Source: Caballeronia sp. NK8
GTDB lineage: Bacteria > Pseudomonadota > Gammaproteobacteria > Burkholderiales > Burkholderiaceae
NCBI RefSeq assembly: GCF_018408855.1
Contig: NZ_AP024326.1
Span: 682,001-746,000, forward strand
DNA length: 64,000 nucleotides
Direction of reading: 5' to 3'
Of the stretch, positions 43,460 through 53,297 are shown piece by piece. The number at the start of each line of letters is the position of its first letter. Position 1 is the stretch's first letter. The translations under genes and the position numbers were made by a program. Under the pieces are notes generated by a model, which saw only the letters and a program-made list of their open reading frames with translations, ran no database searches and had not been told where the DNA came from.

Positions 43460-44335
43460 ATGTTTATTCACAATAAGCGTCTCCAATATACCGTGCGCGT
43501 AGCGGCACCCAATCCGGGTCTCGCAAACTTGCTGCTGGAGCAATTCGGCGGACCGCAAGGCGAACTCGGTGCGGCTTGCCGTTACTTCACGCAGGCAGTG
43601 GGCGAAGACGATCCGGGTCGCAAGGATCTCCTGTTCGACATCGCAACAGAAGAATTGAGCCACCTGGAAATCATCGGTTCCATTATTGCGATGTTGAATA
43701 AAGGAGCAAAAGGCCAACTAGCCGAGGCTGTCGAGAGCGAGGCAGAACTCTATCGTTCGATGACTGGCGGGGGCAACGACTCGCACACCACGTCCCTGCT
43801 TTACGGCGGTGGACCCGCATTGATCAACTCTGCCGGCGCGCCGTGGACGGCGGCCTACATTGATACGATCGGAGAACCCACTGCCGACCTGCGTTCGAAC
43901 ATTGCGGCCGAAGCGCGTGCCAAGATCGTTTATGAGCGCCTCATCAACGTGACCGACGATGCCGGCATTCGCGATACGCTTGGCTTTTTGATGACGCGTG
44001 AGCTCGCGCATCAGAAGTCGTTCGAAAAAGCGCTTCATTCGATTCAGCCGAACTTTCCTCAAGGCAAGCTTCCCGGCTTCCCGGAATTTACTGGCGTCTA
44101 CTATAAGATGTCGCAAGGCGAGGAATCTGCAACGCGTGGTCCGTGGAACGAAGGACCCGAGTGGACGTTTGTAGACAATCCCCAACCCGCTGTCGATGGA
44201 GGTGATGGACTGGCGACGGTAACGGTCCCGTCGGCGGATGTGGAAACACTGCAAGCCATGGCGGCACGAACGGCCTCCGATCCCAGCAGCGACCCGCTCA
44301 CGGGTGCTGAACTCGGAGCAGGTCAAGCTGCTTGA
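43460..44335 (+). CDS. Manganese (non-haem) catalase
   Basis: 291 residues, full length for this family. Dimanganese ligands: Glu in GGPQGELGAACRYFT near residue 35, Glu and His in ATEELSHLEIIGSI near 66-69, Glu in NIAAEARAKIVYERL near 150, and His in TRELAHQKSFEKAL near 182. GGAAGG precedes the ATG. Decomposes hydrogen peroxide in the cytoplasm. The C-terminal 50 residues are longer and Ala/Ser-rich. A terminator follows, so it is probably monocistronic, and the Nramp gene nearby could supply manganese. Confidence 0.95.
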   Translation: MFIHNKRLQYTVRVAAPNPGLANLLLEQFGGPQGELGAACRYFTQAVGEDDPGRKDLLFDIATEELSHLEIIGSIIAMLNKGAKGQLAEAVESEAELYRSMTGGGNDSHTTSLLYGGGPALINSAGAPWTAAYIDTIGEPTADLRSNIAAEARAKIVYERLINVTDDAGIRDTLGFLMTRELAHQKSFEKALHSIQPNFPQGKLPGFPEFTGVYYKMSQGEESATRGPWNEGPEWTFVDNPQPAVDGGDGLATVTVPSADVETLQAMAARTASDPSSDPLTGAELGAGQAA

Positions 44336-44364
44336 CGCGCGGCTCTGCGCGCAAAAAACTAGAA

Positions 44365-44389
44365 ACGCGGCCCGCAAGGGCCGCTTTGC
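44365..44389 (+). terminator. Intrinsic terminator after the manganese catalase gene
   Basis: GCGGCCC (44367-44373), loop GCAA and GGGCCGC (44378-44384) form a perfect 7-bp GC stem followed by TTTGCATT, about 30 bases after the catalase stop. Confidence 0.75.
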
Positions 44390-44546
44390 ATTGGCCGTCA
44401 TGCAGGCGGTGAATACTGCCGTGCTGGGCACATCAACGATCGCTTATTGGTGAACGAACGGCTAAGACGCACAAACGTTGAGAGCTCATCAGCGCAAAGC
44501 TCAATTTCCTTCTTGACGATCAAGCTGTTTGGTCAATTGGCGACTA

Positions 44547-44939
44547 CTACCTGCGCGGCAGGTCAAGATGAAAGTCGAGCGTTCGCAGGAGGGCTTCGAA
44601 TTGAATAGGCTTGGTAAAATGATAATTAAAGCCTGCGTGAATCGACGCTAATCGATCGGCAACGGACGTTAAGGCTGTCAACGCAATCAGCAACGGTTGC
44701 ATTTTAGGATCCATTTTCCGCACGGTCCGCGCGACCGCGCGCCCGTCCATCACTGGCATTTCGATATCCAGCAACGCAACATCAGGATGCCAGCGCTGGA
44801 TGGCGGTCAAGGCTGCGAGACCGTCGAGGGCCGTACGAACTTCAAAACCCTGAAGTATGAGAGCAGCCGCGCTGGCGTTGAGCACTCTGCCGTCGTCATC
44901 AGCCAAGAGAAGCCGAGGTGCTGTTGGTGGTTGGGACAT
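44547..44939 (-). CDS. Single-domain response regulator
   Basis: 130 residues from the ATG at 44939; the longer frame adds residues overlapping no ribosome site. Acidic pocket LLLADDDGRVLNA, phosphoacceptor Asp in VALLDIEMPVMDGRAVA, Lys in HFTKPIQFEALL. No output domain. It faces away from the catalase gene and is not adjacent to a kinase, but two hybrid kinases lie 1.5-8 kb away on this island and may use it. Confidence 0.88.
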   Translation of the reverse strand: MSQPPTAPRLLLADDDGRVLNASAAALILQGFEVRTALDGLAALTAIQRWHPDVALLDIEMPVMDGRAVARTVRKMDPKMQPLLIALTALTSVADRLASIHAGFNYHFTKPIQFEALLRTLDFHLDLPRR

Positions 44940-45541
44940 GGTCTTCTCGATGGCGTGTCCTACTCGAAGCGCACGTGGCATTCCTGATGGAGGGAATTTG
45001 TTTTCTCGCCCCGTCTTAACCATTCGTAACAGCGCTATGGGGTGTCGGCTCTCGATGAAAATGGGCTGTCAAAGAGCGAGTATACATTTCTCCTTTTGTG
45101 GGGACTCAATGCTTCCCAGGCGTACCCGCTGGGTCTTATTTTGATCGCTGGTTCATTTGTCGGCTTTATGACCCAATCAGCTCAAAATATTAACGCCATA
45201 GCAATCCGAAGTGGCTCGGCGTGAAGGATGACCAGGACGAGCTGTCAACGGCAGCGCAACACGGTTGTTGGCCCCTGCGTGGCGATCCGGCAGTGCGCAC
45301 GAGATCGTATTCGTCCCACTAAAGTGCCAGCGCGTTCGTCGATCCGGTTCAGTGTTCGAGTGCAAGCCAATTATGCTCGATCTCCGGGTCAATTTTGCCG
45401 ATTAGTAGAGCGTGCGGGGAATCCATGCGCGAAATTGTGTATAGTAAGCCATCGGCATGATCGCGCGTTCCCTTCGCTTATCTCCCCGTATGCTCAACCC
45501 GGCCTCGCGATCATCTCGCCGCTCCCCTTTCGCCCAACTGA
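44940..45541. other. Intergenic, no supportable gene
   Basis: About 600 bases. A GTG-started plus frame at 45042-45224 encodes a hydrophobic run (YPLGLILIAGSFVGFMTQ) that could be one membrane helix of a lost protein, but without a family it is not called. The 3' part presumably holds the promoter of the RsbQ-like gene. Confidence 0.4.
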
Positions 45542-46345
45542 ATGTCCATAACGACTCGGAACAACGTCCATATCGCAGGCGAAGGCCGCCTCACAATCGT
45601 GTTTGCCCACGGTTTCGGGTGCGACCAGAACATGTGGCATTCGCTCGCACCAAACTTCGATTCGCGGTATCGGACCGTGCTGTTCGATCTGGTGGGAAGC
45701 GGCGAGTCCGATCTGACGACTTATGACCGCCGGAAATATGCTTCGCTTGATGGTTACGCCTCCGACGTGCTCGAGATCGTCGATGAACTTGGCGCCGACC
45801 CGGTCATTTATGTGGGCCATTCCGTCAGCGCGATGATCGGCATGCTCGCCGCGATCCGCGCGCCGGAACGGTTTCTGGCCAACATCATGGTGGGTCCCTC
45901 GCCTTCGTTCATTAACGACGGTGACTACGTGGGCGGATTCACGCGTCAAGACATTGAGAATCTGCTCGACACACTCGAGGCCAACTATCTTGGTTGGTCC
46001 AGCACCATGGCGCCGGCAATCATGGGCGCGCCGGATCAACCCGCGCTTGGCGAGGAGCTGACCAACAGTTTTTGCCGGACAGATCCCGACATCGCGAAGC
46101 ACTTTGCGCGGGTTACCTTTCTCGCGGATCATCGCGCCGACCTTTCCCGCGTGACGACGCCGACTCTCGTCATTCAGTCAAACGACGATCTGCTTGCGCC
46201 CATGGCGGTTGGCGAGTACTTGCACCGCATGATTCCCGGCAGCACCTTGAGCGTCGTTAAGAACGTCGGTCATTGCCCTCATCTGAGTGCACCATGCGCC
46301 AGTATCGACGCGATAGAGCGTTTTCTCGCCGCGCTGAAACATTAG
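45542..46345 (+). CDS. RsbQ-like alpha/beta hydrolase
   Basis: 267 residues. The nucleophile Ser is in VIYVGHSVSAMIGMLAAIRA near residue 95, Asp in VIQSNDDLLAPMAVGEYLH, and His in VVKNVGHCPHLSAPCASIDA. Length and motifs match RsbQ, the Bacillus hydrolase that acts with the PAS protein RsbP in energy-stress signalling and is thought to handle a small hydrophobic ligand. The next gene begins one base after its stop and starts with a PAS domain, giving the same pairing but with a histidine kinase output. Confidence 0.88.
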   Translation: MSITTRNNVHIAGEGRLTIVFAHGFGCDQNMWHSLAPNFDSRYRTVLFDLVGSGESDLTTYDRRKYASLDGYASDVLEIVDELGADPVIYVGHSVSAMIGMLAAIRAPERFLANIMVGPSPSFINDGDYVGGFTRQDIENLLDTLEANYLGWSSTMAPAIMGAPDQPALGEELTNSFCRTDPDIAKHFARVTFLADHRADLSRVTTPTLVIQSNDDLLAPMAVGEYLHRMIPGSTLSVVKNVGHCPHLSAPCASIDAIERFLAALKH

Positions 46346-46346
46346 T

Positions 46347-47933
46347 ATGAACGACTCCGGCCCGCTCTTGTCGTTCATCGGCGCCGCATTTGACCGCGCG
46401 CCGTGCGGACTGCTGACGACGACAACCGAAGGCTTGATCCTTCGGGCAAACGTAATGTTTTATCGGTGGACGGGTTACTCGCCTGACGAACTCGTCGGCA
46501 AGCGCAGGTTCCAGGATCTATTGACCATCGGCGGCAAGGTCTTCCACCAGACTCATTGGGCCCCGCTGCTCCAGATGCAACGCTCGGTGAGTGAGGTGAA
46601 GCTGGACATCCTGCATCGTAACGGTGCGATCGTCCCCGTTCTCATTAACGTGGTGCGACAGCCCTTTGAGGGCGTCGATTTCGACGAGTTCGCGGTACTG
46701 GTCGTGGCAGATAGGCACAAGTATGAGCACGAATTGCTTCGTGCGCGCCACGAAGCCGAGGAGGCGCTCGAAGCAAAAAGAGCCGCGCAGGACGCGCTCG
46801 AGATGGCGGACCGCCGCAAGGACGAATTTCTCGCCACGCTTGCACATGAACTTCGCAATCCACTCGCCTCCATTGCGGGCGTGGCTGCTGTGCTTTACAA
46901 CAAGAACTACGCGGATCCTGAACTCACGTGGTCGCGTGATGCGCTACAGCGTCAGATCGGGCACATCGATCGTCTCGTCGATGACCTTCTGGACGTTTCA
47001 CGCATTGCCGAGGGTAAGATCGAGCTGCGTCGGCAAACGGTCGAACTGATCACCATCATGCATCAAGCTGTCGAGGGCTCGCGCGCTAACATTGACGCCT
47101 CGTCCCACGAGCTCATCGTGTGCGCGCCCGGCGATCCCATCTTTCTCGATGCCGACCCGGTTCGTCTTACGCAGATTATCCAGAATCTACTCAACAATGC
47201 AGCGAAATACACGCCTACACAGGGGTGCATACACCTGACAGCAATGCGGGATGGAAAGAATGCGGTCGTCTCTGTTCGGGATAACGGCATCGGCATTGCT
47301 CCTGAAGATCTCGGGAAGATATTCGAGATCTTTTCGCAGCTTACCCCTGGTTTGCAGCGCTCGCGCGGTGGCCTCGGAATCGGACTCTCGCTGGTCCGCG
47401 CAATGACGACGCTCATGGGTGGGACAGTCTCGGTACGAAGCGATGGCGTCGGGCATGGGAGCGAATTCGTGGTGCAATTGCCTGCGCTCAACGCATCGAC
47501 GGAGAGCGCGCCGCACCCGATGGCCGCAGCAAAGTCGGGCGTCAAATTCGAGAGTCGAAGAGTCGTTATTATCGACGACGACAACGACAGCACGACTTCT
47601 CTCGCAATGGTGCTTGAGGCCGAAGGACACGCGGTCCGTACGGCAGCCACTGGCCAAGCCGGGATCAAACTGATCGCAGCTTTCGATCCCCATACCGTGA
47701 TTCTCGACATAACACTGCCCGATATCAGCGGCTACGAGGTGATGCAAAGCGTTCGCGCGACAAAAAGAGCCCCCGGGTTGCTCGCCATCGCCCTCACCGG
47801 TTGGGGACAATCACAGGACAAAGAGCGGGCGATCACCGCGGGCTTTGACGTGCACTTTACCAAGCCGATTGACATGTCGTGCCTGCTGACTTTGCTGCAA
47901 GACCCGGATTCGGCTTCGGTCGAGGCGGGTTGA
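46347..47933 (+). CDS. PAS-histidine kinase-receiver hybrid sensor
   Basis: 528 residues, apparently cytoplasmic. Domains in order: PAS about 12-125 (ILRANVMFYRWTGYSPDELV), coiled coil about 128-155, HisKA about 158-225 with His in DEFLATLAHELRNPLAS, HATPase about 265-380 (NLLNNAAKYTPTQG, RDNGIGIAPEDL, GGLGIGLSLVRAMTTLMGG), and receiver about 405-520 (VVIIDDDNDSTTSLA, Asp in VILDITLPDISGYEV, Lys in HFTKPIDMS). It follows the RsbQ-like gene by one base, so one operon. Its PAS domain probably senses a product of that hydrolase. Intact. Confidence 0.9.
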   Translation: MNDSGPLLSFIGAAFDRAPCGLLTTTTEGLILRANVMFYRWTGYSPDELVGKRRFQDLLTIGGKVFHQTHWAPLLQMQRSVSEVKLDILHRNGAIVPVLINVVRQPFEGVDFDEFAVLVVADRHKYEHELLRARHEAEEALEAKRAAQDALEMADRRKDEFLATLAHELRNPLASIAGVAAVLYNKNYADPELTWSRDALQRQIGHIDRLVDDLLDVSRIAEGKIELRRQTVELITIMHQAVEGSRANIDASSHELIVCAPGDPIFLDADPVRLTQIIQNLLNNAAKYTPTQGCIHLTAMRDGKNAVVSVRDNGIGIAPEDLGKIFEIFSQLTPGLQRSRGGLGIGLSLVRAMTTLMGGTVSVRSDGVGHGSEFVVQLPALNASTESAPHPMAAAKSGVKFESRRVVIIDDDNDSTTSLAMVLEAEGHAVRTAATGQAGIKLIAAFDPHTVILDITLPDISGYEVMQSVRATKRAPGLLAIALTGWGQSQDKERAITAGFDVHFTKPIDMSCLLTLLQDPDSASVEAG

Positions 47934-48043
47934 CCTCGTCGAATGCTGAATCGGACTCGCGAACAAACCATCTTCTCGCGGCATGCGAGCGCCTCCTCTT
48001 ACCATGCAACCAGTAAGGAGCTAGAAGGTTTTTGCCGCCGGCG

Positions 48044-48571
48044 CTATGCAACGTAACACGCAGAGAAATTCCTGCCGACGAGTCTTCGCCGCTTGCGACG
48101 CGCAAGTATGCCGCCGCCAAGCGGCGAAGCTTCCTCGCTTGCATTCTCGGTTCCGAACAGCTTGTCACTCGCGGCCTTCTGCGTAAAATTAGGCTCGTTC
48201 AGCTTCAGATGGAGCGCCACGCTGTCCTTGTTTTGACTTTGCTGAATCAGGAACACCATGAGCGAAGCGACGATCGTCGTATCAGTGTTGATGAACAGTT
48301 GCCAGCCGTCGGAGTAATGGAATATCGGTCCTATCACTTCCCATGTGGCTACTGTGCATACCGCCATGGAAAAGGCGACCGGTGAACCCGCCCAACGAGT
48401 GACGAGACTGGCGAACTTATCGAACGCGCGGGTCAGGGGATGCCGGCCGGTGTAAGCCGGACTCGACGTGTCGGGAACCGTGTCGATCTCGTCGGTAGAC
48501 GACCCGGACAATTCGCGTTGTTCATCATCGTCTCCAGAAGCTCCGTGCATAAACGTTGATGCAACTGGCAT
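48044..48571 (-). pseudogene. Low-affinity iron permease-family protein, frameshifted near the end (copy 2)
   Basis: Reads ELSGSSTDEIDTVPDTSSPA, HPLTRAFDKFASLVTRWAGS and VIGPIFHYSDGWQLFINTDT, then SLMVFLIQQSQNKDSVALHL, all in one frame. After NASEE it shifts: the family tail KLRRLAAAYLRV is in a different frame, so two bases are missing near 48130. The main membrane segments are intact and a protein with a changed 30-residue tail would still be made, so it may keep some function. It shares most of its sequence with the copy at 32384-32873. Confidence 0.7.
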
Positions 48572-48714
48572 GTCAGTTGGCCGGGCGTAAGGCGCAGGCT
48601 GCCGAAGGAGGCAAGGCGATCGGACGAACTGATCACGTCAAATTCAACTGGCACCATCTTAATAATGTATTTTGAACGTTTAAGCGCTTGAAGCCGCGGG
48701 TCAATTCTCTGCCG

Positions 48715-51700
48715 CTACGACTCGCGATCAAGGTTTCCCGGCATATGGCGAGGCGACGAGATGATGGTGTTCAGTTCCTTCATGTCCGCCGGTTTGACGA
48801 GGTAAACATCGAAGCCGGCCCGTCTCGCGCGCTCGCGGTGATCATCCCCCGCGTATCCGCTTAGCGCAATCAACATGGTATCGGCAGATTCAGACATGGC
48901 ACGTAGTTGGCGGCAGACTTCGCAGCCGTCCATGCCCGGCAACCCGATGTCAAGTAACACGACGTCGGGCAGGAAGTCCGCTGCGACTTGCAAAGCGGAC
49001 GGGCCATCAGGTGCGACCCTTACCTCGTGCCCTTCGAGCCTCAGCAACATCGCTGTGCTCTCGGCCGCATCGTCGTTGTCGTCCACCACAAGAATCTTGC
49101 GGGCTTTAGGGGTGGCCGCGTCCTGAATCAAACCCTGCATGAGCGGCGACAGCAATTTTGCCGTTGATATCGGAAGTCGGACCACAAATACGCTGCCTTG
49201 GCCCAAACCATCACTGAATGCCCGCACGGTTCCGCGGTGCAATTCGATCAACTGGTGCACCAGGGCAAGGCCTAGTCCCAGCCCCGCGAAGTTGCGGTCC
49301 AGTGAGCGCTCTGCCTGAACAAAAATAGTAAAGATGGTGGGTAGAAAGTCCGCGGTCATGCCGATGCCGTTGTCGGACACGGTCAGGACCGCCTCGCCGT
49401 TGTCGGCAATTAGCGAAATCTCAAGTCGGCCACCGGCAGGCGTGTATTTGATGGCATTGCTTAACAGATTGGTGACGACTTGCTCGAGTCGCATTGCGTC
49501 GCCTTTGATGATCACGGGCTGCGTCGGCAATGAAAGTGTCAACTCGTGGTTGCGCCCCTCAACTTCTGCGTGCAGCGCGGCCATACTGTGTCGGACGATC
49601 TGTGCCAAGTCAACAGTCTCGATGTTGAGCTTGATGATGCCGCGCGTCACGCGAGATACGTCCAGCAAGTCATTGACCAGCCCGATCTCGTGATTTAGTT
49701 GCCGCGTCGCGGCTGCTCGCGCCAAGTCTTGTGTTTCCTTTTCGACGTCCGTGCGGCCCCAGATCGCCAATCCATTACCGACCGCGGCCAGTGGATTGCG
49801 AAGTTCGTGCCCGAGCATCGCCAGGAATTCATCCTTATGACGATCAGCCGCCTGTAGGCCCTCCACAGCGAGTTGATGTTCAGTAATGTCTTCGAGAGTG
49901 AGCACGATGAGTTCACGCGCACGCCCGATCACGCGCGCAGCGTTCATTCGCATCGTACGCGGTCCGATACGAGGAAAATCATGCGAGATCTGGAAGTCAC
50001 GGACCACCGCCTTCTGGAGCAGAATCTTTTCCAGCAATTCGCGCAGACTCGGAATGTTCCATTGGCCATTTCCTAGCGCATAGAGGAGCGTTCCGATCGT
50101 AACTTCCGGCGTGGTGCTAAACGTCTGGTAGAAGGCGCGGTTGGCTCGCGTTACACGCAGGTCCGGTTGCAATACGAGGAGCGGCTCGGACATCGTTTCG
50201 ATGATCGCGTCCGAATAGTCGCGGGCACTTGCCACCTCTTCGTGGAGCATCCTGAGCTCCCGGTTGCGGTAGCGCAGTTCGTCGTTGGTGGTCAGCAACT
50301 CCTCGTTCAGCGATTGCAGTTCTTCCTTCGCAGTTTCCAGCTCTTCGTTGGTGCTCTGGAACTCCTCATTACTTGAGAGCAGTTCTTCTTCGCTGGATTA
50401 GAGTTCCTCGCGGGCGCTTTCATGCTCTTCTAGCATGGCTCGCATCTGGGTACTCATGGCGTTCAACTCGGCATTCAGCCGTGCGATTTCGTCGTCTCTC
50501 GGATCGGCGTCTTTGGCGGCACTTCTTCGGCCCAGCCGCTGCCGCAACGTCTGAAGCATCAACGCCTTCAACGTTTCCTGCCGTGGCGCGGTGGACTCGT
50601 CCGATCGCCGCGCTTTCTCGAAAAAGATCAATAGCCATCGCCCGTCAATGCCGGCGCTCTGGAGCGGATGCACTTCAAGACTGATACTCTGAGGTCCGCC
50701 GACACCGCTAGTCCGCACGCCGGACTTGCGTATTGCCACGCCTTCCTGACGAACCTGTCTGATCGCTTCGCTGAGAGCCAAGAAGACTTCGGGTCGTGCA
50801 AGTCGCTGGAGGTTGTTGATCGGCGGGCCGTTCGGGTTCACGAGATAGGCCGAAGTATCGCCACGATATTCGATGATGTTCAGGTCGTCGTCGCAGAGTA
50901 CGGAGGGAGGCGCGTACCGCGAGAACGTGATGCGAGCGACCTCGGCGCGCAGCGAGGCCGCATCACAAGCCTCGACTGCGCTTTCGGGAACGACGACGTC
51001 GCGCGTGGGCGACGTCGGGACATGCGTTGCGGTCGGGCCGAGCGCGGCGGGCGGGCCGAGGCGGGGCTTTTTGGTGAACAGCTTGCTGCGCCTGTCGTCA
51101 ACCGTGCCGAAAAGCTCGGAGAAGGCGCCCACTGTCTCTGAGGGTCCGAGCATCAGGAGGCCGTCAGGCTTCAGCGCATAGTGAAAGAGCGGCATCACCG
51201 TTCTTTGCGCAGGCGCACTCAGGTAGATGAGCAAATTACGGCAGCTCACCAAGTCCATCCGCGAGAAGGGTGGATCATTCAGCACATCGTGACGGGAGAA
51301 AGTGCAGAGTTCGCGCACCGACTTGTCGACGCAATAATACTCGCCTTCACGCACGAAGAAGCGCGCCAGACGCTCTGGCGACACGTCTCTCGCGATATTT
51401 TCGATATACCGCCCCGCGCGGGCCGTCTCCAGCGCCGCCGCGCTAATATCAGTGCCAAAAATCTGTACGGGGAAACTGTCGCGCGGCTCGCCGAGATACT
51501 CGATCAGGCATATCGCGATCGAGTAGACTTCCTCGCCGGTTGCACAGCCAGGCACCCAGATCCTGAGGGGCAATCTAGCATCTCTTGCAGCAGTGAGCCG
51601 GGGAAAGACCGTCTGACTCAACGCATCGAATGACTCTGGATCCCGAAAGAAACTGGTCACCTGGACCAGCAGATCGCGTCCCAGCGCCAGGACTTCCGCT

Positions 51701-52557
51701 GGCTCCGACTCTAACACAACGACGTACTCGCCCACGGAGATCAGCTGTCGCAACGCCATGCGACGGGACAGCCTGCGCTGAATGGTACCGTGCTTATAGC
51801 GACTGAAATCGATATTGCAGGCATTTCGCAGGAGCCGAAAGATCGTGCGCAAACTCGTCTCAGAGGACTCGCCCTGTGGACCTTCCTCGGCAATCTGTGG
51901 CCGCCGCACATGGGGATGCCGGCCTAAGCTCATCAATTCTTTCGCGATCTCACGCGGTGAGAGAACGCGGTCGACGCCGCCCATCACAATCGCTGCATGG
52001 GGCATGCTGCTGTATTGCGCTGAGGCCTCGTCCTGAGCGAACGTAATGCCACCCTCTTGCTGTATGGCCTTCAGACCCAGCGCGCCGTCGGATCCGCTGC
52101 CGGAAAGGATCACCCCGATGGCTCCCGAACGTTGATCACTCGCGAGCGAGCTCAGCAAGTCGTCGATCGGCATCGGCGGGCCGAGCGTGCCGTCGCGCGG
52201 CCGCAAGCGGATCCGACGTTGATCAACCAGCATGCTCGTGTTGGGAGGAATGACGTACAGGTGGTCCGCTTCGACAGTCATCCCGTCAACGGCCTCCATC
52301 ACCGGCATGGACACTCTCTTACGCAGGATTTCGGGCAGCAGGCTGCGACGGGAGGGATCCAAATGCTGTACAACCAAAAACGCCATCCCACTGACCGCAG
52401 GAATTTCCGCCATCAGTTCCGAAATGGCCTCCAGCCCGCCTGCCGAGGCGCCGACGCCCACTAGTGGAAAGGCCGGGGACGTCGCTTCATTAGCGGCTGT
52501 TGATGGATGGATCACGTCGTCTCCAGTGATGCAGATAATCGCGTCGCCGTTGCTCAT
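48715..52557 (-). pseudogene. CheB-CheR-PAS-histidine kinase-receiver hybrid, split by an in-frame stop
   Basis: About 1,280 codons read as one protein. Order: CheB-type methylesterase about 25-205 (Ser in VGVGASAGGLEAI, His in VVQHLDPSRRSLL, Asp in SGSGSDGALGLKA), CheR-type methyltransferase about 230-480 (IWVPGCATGEEVYSIAICLI), and PAS about 560-660. A coiled coil has an in-frame TAA at 50398-50400 (after ESAREEL), then SSEEELLSSNEEFQSTNEEL, a second PAS, HisKA (DEFLAMLGHELRNPLAAVGN), HATPase (NLLSNAIKYTPAGG), and receiver (ILVVDDNDDAAES, Asp in LLDIGLPGMDGCEV). Internal restart at 50298 could yield a separate PAS-kinase. A single substitution explains the stop. Confidence 0.8.
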
Positions 52558-52643
52558 CTAGCGACGCCGAAAGTTGCCTGCTAGCATGTCTTCGAGCATG
52601 GTGGCATCGGCCCCGGCGCACTGTCGTGCAACGGACTTGGCGT

Positions 52644-52847
52644 TCAGCGCTTCTCGCGGCCGCTTGCGCGCCGCGGCTTACTGGTCTCTGCCCGATTACG
52701 CGAATCCTCCTGCTCGATCCACGCGGCCAGGTCGTGCCGGACAATCCACACGCGGGAATGGTCAAGACGAACGGCAAGCTCATCGACCTGCTCTGCAAGA
52801 GGGATGGGAACGTGGGCGGTAATCACGCGTGCATTCACATCGGACAT
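52644..52847 (-). CDS. CopG-type ribbon-helix-helix antitoxin-like protein, apparently without toxin
   Basis: 67 residues from the ATG at 52847 (AAGGGGAACGC upstream). VITAHVPIPLAEQVDELAVR is the first strand and helix, and RLDHSRVWIVRHDLAAWIEQ the second helix; together they match small CopG/ParD-like antitoxins, which normally precede a ParE-type toxin gene. No toxin follows on either strand, so it may be an orphan or a remnant. The tail is basic and disordered. Confidence 0.6.
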   Translation of the reverse strand: MSDVNARVITAHVPIPLAEQVDELAVRLDHSRVWIVRHDLAAWIEQEDSRNRAETSKPRRASGREKR

Positions 52848-53297
52848 TGCGTTCCCCTTTATTGGCGTGAAGAGACGAGCAAAAGGCAAGCCCTCAAAAC
52901 ACTGTCGATAGCCAATTCTTCGCACGTATCGACGCAGACGAATATAGGCTGGCGAATCGGGACGGTTCGAAGTGATTTGGCGCTGATCATTTAGACGATT
53001 GAGTTGAGGCAGAAATCGATCTTGTGACGCACGGAGCTAGAATCGCGCCACGTCTTCGAACTGCGTGAGCTCTTGGGGTTTGGACAGTTTGGTGCAGCAG
53101 GGACGGCTGCGGACCTCTTCGATCCGATCTGCCACCCGCTTCCCAATCTGACTGGTCGGCAGACCGGATTCTGGAAGCAGACCTGTCAGTTTAGTCAGAC
53201 CCGACCGTTTCTTGCGTTTGTTCTGCCCATCGAAGGCCTCCTCGCTTCGATTGCATTCAGGCCAAAATTTCCGTCGCTTTGAGCAGCCCCGACGCGT
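52848..53297. other. Intergenic, nothing recognised
   Basis: About 450 bases upstream of the antitoxin-like gene and after the esterase stop. Short frames on both strands have no motif. Not called. Confidence 0.35.
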
